The notes under the pieces were generated by a model. The model did not search any database. It was not told the DNA's origin and saw only the letters and a program-made list of their open reading frames with translations. From contig JBAXTE010000012.1 in NCBI GenBank assembly GCA_037130365.1, positions 1 to 64,000 of the forward strand: a DNA stretch of 64,000 bases, in the 5' to 3' direction. Of this stretch, positions 59,860 through 64,000 are shown one piece after another. The position numbers and the translations under genes were made by a program. How positions within the stretch are numbered: position 1 is the stretch's first letter; every line of letters starts with the position of its first letter. Origin of the DNA: JBAXTE01 sp037130365. GTDB taxonomy: Bacteria > Bacteroidota > Bacteroidia > Bacteroidales > WCHB1-69.

Positions 59860-61284
59860 TTATTTTATCGGGTCTAGTAAATTAATTACAGTTTTAATTG
59901 ATGATTTTATTTCAAAATTAACCTCCTTCGAATCAACCGTTTGATTTGAATATCGAGATCTGAAAATGATTTTATAAGATCCTGGTTGAAGTAGTACATT
60001 TTCCTTTTTTGTGTTTGTACTTAAATTATAAATCCACTCCATTTTGTTGTCGCGAATTACAAAAAGACTTCCGTTTCCTTCCGTTCCTTTGTTTATTTCA
60101 GCCACTCCTGGTGCTGGAACATCCACTGTAACAGTGTGATTTTGTTTTACTTCAATATTTTTGATTTGCAAACGTGGCAAACAAATAACTTCCGCATCGT
60201 ATTTTCCTACAATATATTTATCTGGTGTGTCGAAATATTGGGTGTTGATTGGGGGGATTTGACCTGCTTTTTTAATCAAAACTGGAATACTTCGATATTG
60301 AGTGTTTTTGTCTGTCACTTTAAAAATCATATTTCCTTGAGGCGCACTCACCGGAATTATCGTGTGTTTTCCAATATTCATCGATATGGTATCAGACCAA
60401 ACTGGAGGAATAGTGTGAACTTTTACCTTATAAGTAGGAATAGGGTCGATGTACAAAGTGTCTGGATATCCATGTGTGTTCATGGTGTGTTCAAAATTGT
60501 ATTTTACTTCACCAGAAATAGCATCATAAAAAGTCATTGAACTATTTGTCTCTGTGGGTTTTGAAGCCTCATCCAATATGTTTACTTGGCAAGATGTTGT
60601 GTTTAGCGCTTGCGAAATTACTACATTCAATATGTTGCTAAATTCTTCTTCACTTGTAGCATCGTAATATGTTCCAACACAATTAAAAGCCTCTTTAAAA
60701 TTTGCACCAATGCCAATAATAAATGGCTTTAAGATGATTCCTTTTTTTTGTAATTCTATGGATATTTTACATGGATCTCCACTGCATTCTTCGATTCCGT
60801 CAGTAATTAATATTACAATATTTCGACAGTTTTTGCATGGAGGAAAATCGTTCGCACACTGTAAAAGCGACATCGCTATGGGTGTAGTTCCTTTGGGATA
60901 CAAAAGTTTTAGCCGATGTTTGATTTTTGGGATATTATTGTAAGCAAATGGAATTTCAAGTCTAGAATCGTCGCAATCTTGAGGTGGAAAGTTCTTTTGA
61001 TGTCCATAAACTCTCAAACCTAATTGTAATTCGGGAAACGATTGCAAGCTGTCGAGAAGATTAGATAAAATACGCTGTGCAATGGCAATTTTAGTATCAC
61101 TTTGCCAACGAGTCCACATACTTTTTGATGCATCAAAAATGAACAATATTCGAGTGAGATGACCGTCTTTTGCCGTAATGGTTGTGTCGGTGTTGGAAGT
61201 AGTTTTAGTGATTGTTTGCGCAGAAATTCCAAATTCGAAAACGAATAGAAAAGTCAATATCAATAGAACATTCCTTTTTTTCAT
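59860..61284 (-). CDS. Secreted von Willebrand factor A domain protein
   Basis: The 474-residue protein has a signal peptide (residues 1 to about 22). Its VWA domain begins at about residue 44. The metal-ion-dependent adhesion site DxSxS is intact (D51, S53, S55 in FDASKSM), with a downstream KGTTPIAMSLL threonine and ITDGIEE aspartate. The C-terminal 250 residues are beta-rich and repeat strands such as YKVKVHTIPPVWSDTI, perhaps Ig-like modules. Ten or more cysteines in the VWA part (CDD, CANDFPPCKNC, ECSGDPC) may form disulfides. The gene sits between the two transketolase subunit genes, which is metabolically puzzling. Confidence 0.85.
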   Translation of the reverse strand: MKKRNVLLILTFLFVFEFGISAQTITKTTSNTDTTITAKDGHLTRILFIFDASKSMWTRWQSDTKIAIAQRILSNLLDSLQSFPELQLGLRVYGHQKNFPPQDCDDSRLEIPFAYNNIPKIKHRLKLLYPKGTTPIAMSLLQCANDFPPCKNCRNIVILITDGIEECSGDPCKISIELQKKGIILKPFIIGIGANFKEAFNCVGTYYDATSEEEFSNILNVVISQALNTTSCQVNILDEASKPTETNSSMTFYDAISGEVKYNFEHTMNTHGYPDTLYIDPIPTYKVKVHTIPPVWSDTISMNIGKHTIIPVSAPQGNMIFKVTDKNTQYRSIPVLIKKAGQIPPINTQYFDTPDKYIVGKYDAEVICLPRLQIKNIEVKQNHTVTVDVPAPGVAEINKGTEGNGSLFVIRDNKMEWIYNLSTNTKKENVLLQPGSYKIIFRSRYSNQTVDSKEVNFEIKSSIKTVINLLDPIK

Positions 61285-61311
61285 GACACAAAATGAAGTT
61301 AATAATAAAAA

Positions 61312-62157
61312 TTAATAATCCCCTAAAGTTTCGTCTAGCTGAGCCAGAGCCACTGCCATTTGTTCGTCGGAAGGTGCTGTGCCATGCCATTTGTGTGTGC
61401 CCATCATAAAATCGACACCACATCCCATTTCGGTTTTCATTAATATTGCAATGGGTTTGCCGTTGCCAGTTTTAGATTTCGCTTCTTTCATCGATGCAAC
61501 CAATTCTGCCATATTATTGCCATTGGTTTCGATAACTTCAAAGTTGAATGCTTCCATTTTAGCCCGAAGATTTCCTAACGAAAGTACATCATCGGTAGGA
61601 CCGTCAATCTGTTTTCCATTATAATCAATGGTGATGATGAGATTATCAATTTTCTTAGCACCCGCAAACATAAATGCTTCCCAATTCTGACCTTCTTGAA
61701 GCTCGCCATCACCAGTAAGTACCCAAATCAATTTAGAATCGTGGTTCATCTTTTTGGCAATAGCCGCACCAACAGCAACCGAACTTCCTTGTCCAAGTGA
61801 ACCAGAAGCAATTCTAATTCCTGGTAAATGCTCAGCGGGTGTAGGATGACCTTGAAGGCGAGTTCCTAATTTCCGAAAAGTAGCCAATTCCGAAACTGGA
61901 AAATATCCAGAATGAGCCAGTACGCTATAATAAAGTGGAGAAATATGACCATTAGACAAGAAAAACATATCCTGACCTTTTGCTTCCATGGTGAAATTCT
62001 TTGAATCGTGTTCCATTACCTCAAAATAGAGTGCGGTAAGAAAATCAGTACAACTCAATGATCCGCCTGGATGTCCTGATGCTGAACCGTTTACCATTCT
62101 AATAATATCTCTTCGTACCTGCGAAGCAATTGACATTAGCTCGTTTGTTGTTGCCAT
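61312..62157 (-). CDS. Transketolase, N-terminal subunit (pyrophosphate-binding domain)
   Basis: The 281-residue protein is the first half of transketolase. It has GSASGHPGGSLSCTDFLTALYF, GSLGQGSSVAVGAAIAKK, and the thiamine pyrophosphate/metal motif GDGELQEGQNWEAFMFAGAKKIDNLIITIDYN. It acts with the C-terminal subunit encoded at 58899-59852. It leads the operon, and a TACTTTTG -7 box lies at 62177-62184 on the minus strand. Confidence 0.94.
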   Translation of the reverse strand: MATTNELMSIASQVRRDIIRMVNGSASGHPGGSLSCTDFLTALYFEVMEHDSKNFTMEAKGQDMFFLSNGHISPLYYSVLAHSGYFPVSELATFRKLGTRLQGHPTPAEHLPGIRIASGSLGQGSSVAVGAAIAKKMNHDSKLIWVLTGDGELQEGQNWEAFMFAGAKKIDNLIITIDYNGKQIDGPTDDVLSLGNLRAKMEAFNFEVIETNGNNMAELVASMKEAKSKTGNGKPIAILMKTEMGCGVDFMMGTHKWHGTAPSDEQMAVALAQLDETLGDY

Positions 62158-62176
62158 AAAATATGTTTCTTTTTTG

Positions 62177-62184
62177 CAAAAGTA
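62177..62184 (-). promoter_or_regulatory. -7 box of the transketolase-VWA operon
   Basis: TACTTTTG on the minus strand lies 19 bases before the ATG of the N-terminal subunit gene. Confidence 0.55.
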
Positions 62185-62236
62185 CGGATTTTTTTATTTT
62201 CAATCCTAAAAAGGTTGGCATTAATTCGGGAAAAGA

Positions 62237-62760
62237 GAATTCGTGAACGGCGAAGCCCTCAACGAAGTTAAACGTGAAACGTGAAAAGACGTGAAAAGAG
62301 AATACAGAAGTAAGAAGTAGGAATCGTGAAACGATTTTTTGTGAACGGCGAAGCCCTCAACGAAGTTAAACGTGAAAAGTGAAAAGACATCTCGTGAAAC
62401 GTGAAACGTGAAAAGAGAATTCGTGAACGGCGAAGTCCTCATCGAAGTGAAACGTGAAAGTAAGAACAGAATACAGAAGGAAGAATAGTGAAACGATTTT
62501 TCGTGAAACGTGAAAAGAAGGAAGAAAACTTAGTGTTACTTAGTGATCTCAGTGTCTTAGTGGTGTAAACGTGAAAAGACATCTCGTGAAACGTGAAAAG
62601 AAGAACAAAGAGTGAAAAGGTAGAGGGGATAAAATGGCACAAGGGACAGGGTAAAAGCGCCACGCATCGCGAACCCTTTACCCTGAACCGTGGACCATTT
62701 ACCGCGAAGAAATAGTGTTTCTTAGTGAACTAAGTGCCTTAGTGGTGAAATTGTGAAAAG
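62237..62760. repeat. Patch of degenerate intergenic repeats
   Basis: Three copies of GTGAACGGCGAAGCCCTC, followed by AACGAAGTTAAACGTGAAA, start at 62243, 62341 and 62423. Many CGTGAAA words fill the gaps, and the larger block 62237-62340 recurs at 62417-62500. Two runs of TTAGTG words lie at 62528-62565 and 62713-62748. The block 62571-62710 is homologous to 40720-40880. No gene is present in 62185-62837. Confidence 0.8.
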
Positions 62761-62837
62761 ATAAATCGTAAATCCAATTGCACTTAAAAAGGATGATTAT
62801 GTGGCTTTTTCAATGCGCGCCAGCTTGGGAAGTACAA

Positions 62838-63200
62838 TTACAATCTACCTTTGATTTTTCTAGGAAAAACAAATTGAACATTCTTATCTTTCTTATATAT
62901 GTATATATATTTTGTTTTAATATCAGATAATTGAAGATATCCTATTTTTTTCGACAAAAAACGATAATATATTATAACCTTAAAGACTTTTGTTTCTTGA
63001 TTAACTATCATTGTTTTAGGAGATATATGCTTTCCATCATGAGGATTTAAAACTATTTTACCTCCAGAACATGTATCTGAAATTTCAATTCGTTTAACCC
63101 AAAAATCAAATGCACTATGAAAAAATAATGTATCTTTTATATCTTGAGAAAATACAAATGAATTTGTTAATACAATTATCATTAAAAGAATTTTTTTCAT
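62838..63200 (-). CDS. Small secreted protein of unknown function
   Basis: The 120-residue protein has a signal peptide (residues 1-19, ending FVFSQ). The mature part is basic and Tyr/Lys-rich, with one cysteine. It has no recognisable domain. No clear promoter was found. It lies between a repeat patch and an ORF6N gene, a region that looks accessory. Confidence 0.6.
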   Translation of the reverse strand: MKKILLMIIVLTNSFVFSQDIKDTLFFHSAFDFWVKRIEISDTCSGGKIVLNPHDGKHISPKTMIVNQETKVFKVIIYYRFLSKKIGYLQLSDIKTKYIYIYKKDKNVQFVFPRKIKGRL

Positions 63201-63325
63201 TTCGTATAATTTAAGAATTATTATAAATTGGTTTTGGTATTGGATCTTAACAACGAACTGAAGGGCTTGGGGCGGGCTTTACATAATGCATCAACTGGGG
63301 TTTTTGCACTTCAGCTGGTTCACGG

Positions 63326-63868
63326 TTATTCTTTGTTCTTGATTTTAAAGCCTATTTGCTTTCTTGGCTTAGGGTTTTCTTGCTTTTCAATCAATTCATC
63401 AAGATAGCTGAAAACCAGTTCTATGCTCTTATCATGATTTGTGAGTTTCTTTTTAATATTTTCTATTTCTAATTTGAGGCTTAATGAATCCGTCAACATT
63501 TCTCTCATTTTTACAAAAACTTCAATAATTCTTATGCTCATTTGTCTAGCTCGCTTACTTCTTAGAACATTTGCAAGCTGTAATACTCCATGTTCAGTAA
63601 AAACATAAGGCAAATATCTTTGACCACCCCAACTTGAGGTCACAATTTGTGACCTCAAGATACGGAACTCTTCTTCAGTTAATTCAAACATAAAATGCTC
63701 AGGAAATATGTCAACATTACGTTTTACAGCTTGTTTTAAAACTTTTGTTTCCACTTCGTAAAGTTTTGATAAATCCTTGTCTATCATTACTTTTTGACCT
63801 CTAATGATAAATATTTTACTCATTATCACCTCTTCAGGAATCATGATTTTGCTTTCTGAATTGCTCAT
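63326..63868 (-). CDS. ORF6N-domain DNA-binding protein
   Basis: The ATG at 63868 gives 180 residues. A TTG at 63889 belongs to the -7 box. The ORF6N domain (about 20-105) is clear: IFIIRGQKVMIDKDLSKLYEVETKVLKQAVKRN, then FPEHFMFELTEEEF and VFTEHGVLQLANVLRS. The domain is found in phage and chromosomal genes and is thought to bind DNA. The C-terminal 75 residues form a coiled coil (LKLEIENIKKKLTNHDKSIE) and a basic end. The biological role is unknown. It is intact and has its own promoter. Confidence 0.88.
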   Translation of the reverse strand: MSNSESKIMIPEEVIMSKIFIIRGQKVMIDKDLSKLYEVETKVLKQAVKRNVDIFPEHFMFELTEEEFRILRSQIVTSSWGGQRYLPYVFTEHGVLQLANVLRSKRARQMSIRIIEVFVKMREMLTDSLSLKLEIENIKKKLTNHDKSIELVFSYLDELIEKQENPKPRKQIGFKIKNKE

Positions 63869-63886
63869 ATATTTGTTTTGATGTAA

Positions 63887-63894
63887 CAAATCTA
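63887..63894 (-). promoter_or_regulatory. -7 box of the ORF6N gene
   Basis: TAGATTTG on the minus strand matches TAnnTTTG and lies 18 bases before the ATG at 63868. Confidence 0.5.
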
Positions 63895-63898
63895 CTAA

Positions 63899-64000
63899 TT
63901 ATATTGTAACTGGTGGTGTTTTATGATTGCCAAAATACCGAAAGAAGTCATTATCGAGTCCAAAACCGTAGTTGAACAGATGAAACTCTTTCAATAACTC
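63899..64000 (-). CDS. C-terminal end of an unidentified protein, cut by the window edge
   Basis: A minus-strand frame open from position 64000 ends at the TAA at 63899-63901. Its 33 visible residues, including FHLFNYGFGLDNDFFRYFG, have a natural composition with many aromatic residues. I do not recognise the family. It ends five bases before the ORF6N -7 box. Confidence 0.35.
   Translation of the reverse strand, partial: ELLKEFHLFNYGFGLDNDFFRYFGNHKTPPVTI

Noticed and set aside
62221..62663. Two minus-strand frames of about 74 codons with Phe/Ser/Arg-rich translation
   Set aside because: They are translations of the CGTGAAA-type DNA repeats, with no conserved protein sequence.
63926..64000. 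Short plus-strand frame MIAKIPKEV at the right edge
   Set aside because: It has only 24 codons and no promoter, and it overlaps the more protein-like minus-strand tail.

Overview
This is a low-GC chromosomal window from a member of the Bacteroidota, probably close to the Bacteroidales although the order is not certain. Three things in the sequence point there. Promoters have the Bacteroidota form, a TTTG/TTG element about 18-21 bases before a TAnnTTTG box, with almost no Shine-Dalgarno sequences. The families are typical of the phylum: DUF5723, DUF6427-like, MbnP-type and WbqC proteins, an RprX/RprY-type two-component pair and CcsB/CcsA haem delivery. Lipoproteins and secreted proteins of unknown function are abundant. 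Nearly all of the window is ordinary core genome.

Layout. 1-5.5 kb: divergent tRNA-Gly and tRNA-Gln, then the translation/transcription operon rimP-nusA-infB. 5.6-10.7 kb: a secreted M3 peptidase and pyruvate phosphate dikinase, each closed by a strong terminator. 10.7-12.4 kb: a small accessory insertion, a truncated Bro-N gene followed by an FRG-domain gene. 12.4-21.2 kb: purD, a membrane protein, rnhB, a membrane-anchored protein, and a lipoprotein/outer-membrane pair. 21.2-24.7 kb (minus): grpE-dnaJ, smpB and an Mrp-type ATPase. 24.8-35.7 kb: an MbnP-type lipoprotein, pruA, a HEAT-like lipoprotein, LD-carboxypeptidase, yraN, a pseudouridine synthase with a large 36-residue repeat domain, and an AsmA-like protein. 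35.7-45.5 kb: an array of palindromic hairpins, secreted proteins, two tandem lipoprotein paralogues, rlmB, a phosphoesterase, an intergenic repeat patch, ccsA-resB, a hemerythrin-like protein and a TPR-SPOR protein. 45.8-59 kb: a c-di-AMP phosphodiesterase-type HD protein, WbqC, secA, a small DUF2795 protein, an operon of methyltransferase, ABC ATPase and corrinoid adenosyltransferase, a two-component system, and an ECF sigma / anti-sigma / Spy-like operon. 59-62.2 kb: a split transketolase whose two subunit genes are separated by a secreted VWA-domain protein. 62.2-64 kb: a long repeat patch, a small secreted protein, an ORF6N protein and the tail of an unknown gene.

Several units work together: ribosome maturation, antitermination and initiation (rimP-nusA-infB); chaperone co-factors (grpE-dnaJ); cytochrome c maturation (resB-ccsA) beside a di-iron repair-type protein; and two envelope signalling modules side by side (RprXY-like and ECF/anti-sigma/Spy). 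Several promoters carry perfect or near-perfect palindromes placed like operators (purD, grpE, pruA, secA). In several genes the longest reading frame begins at a TTG that belongs to the -7 box; the starts given here are corrected for that.

I found no CRISPR array, complete insertion sequence, prophage or recognisable complete defence system. The least explained structures are the hairpin array at 35.67-35.99 kb, the shared repeat blocks at 40.7-41.0 and 62.2-62.8 kb, the VWA gene inside the transketolase operon, and the operator-like palindromes.
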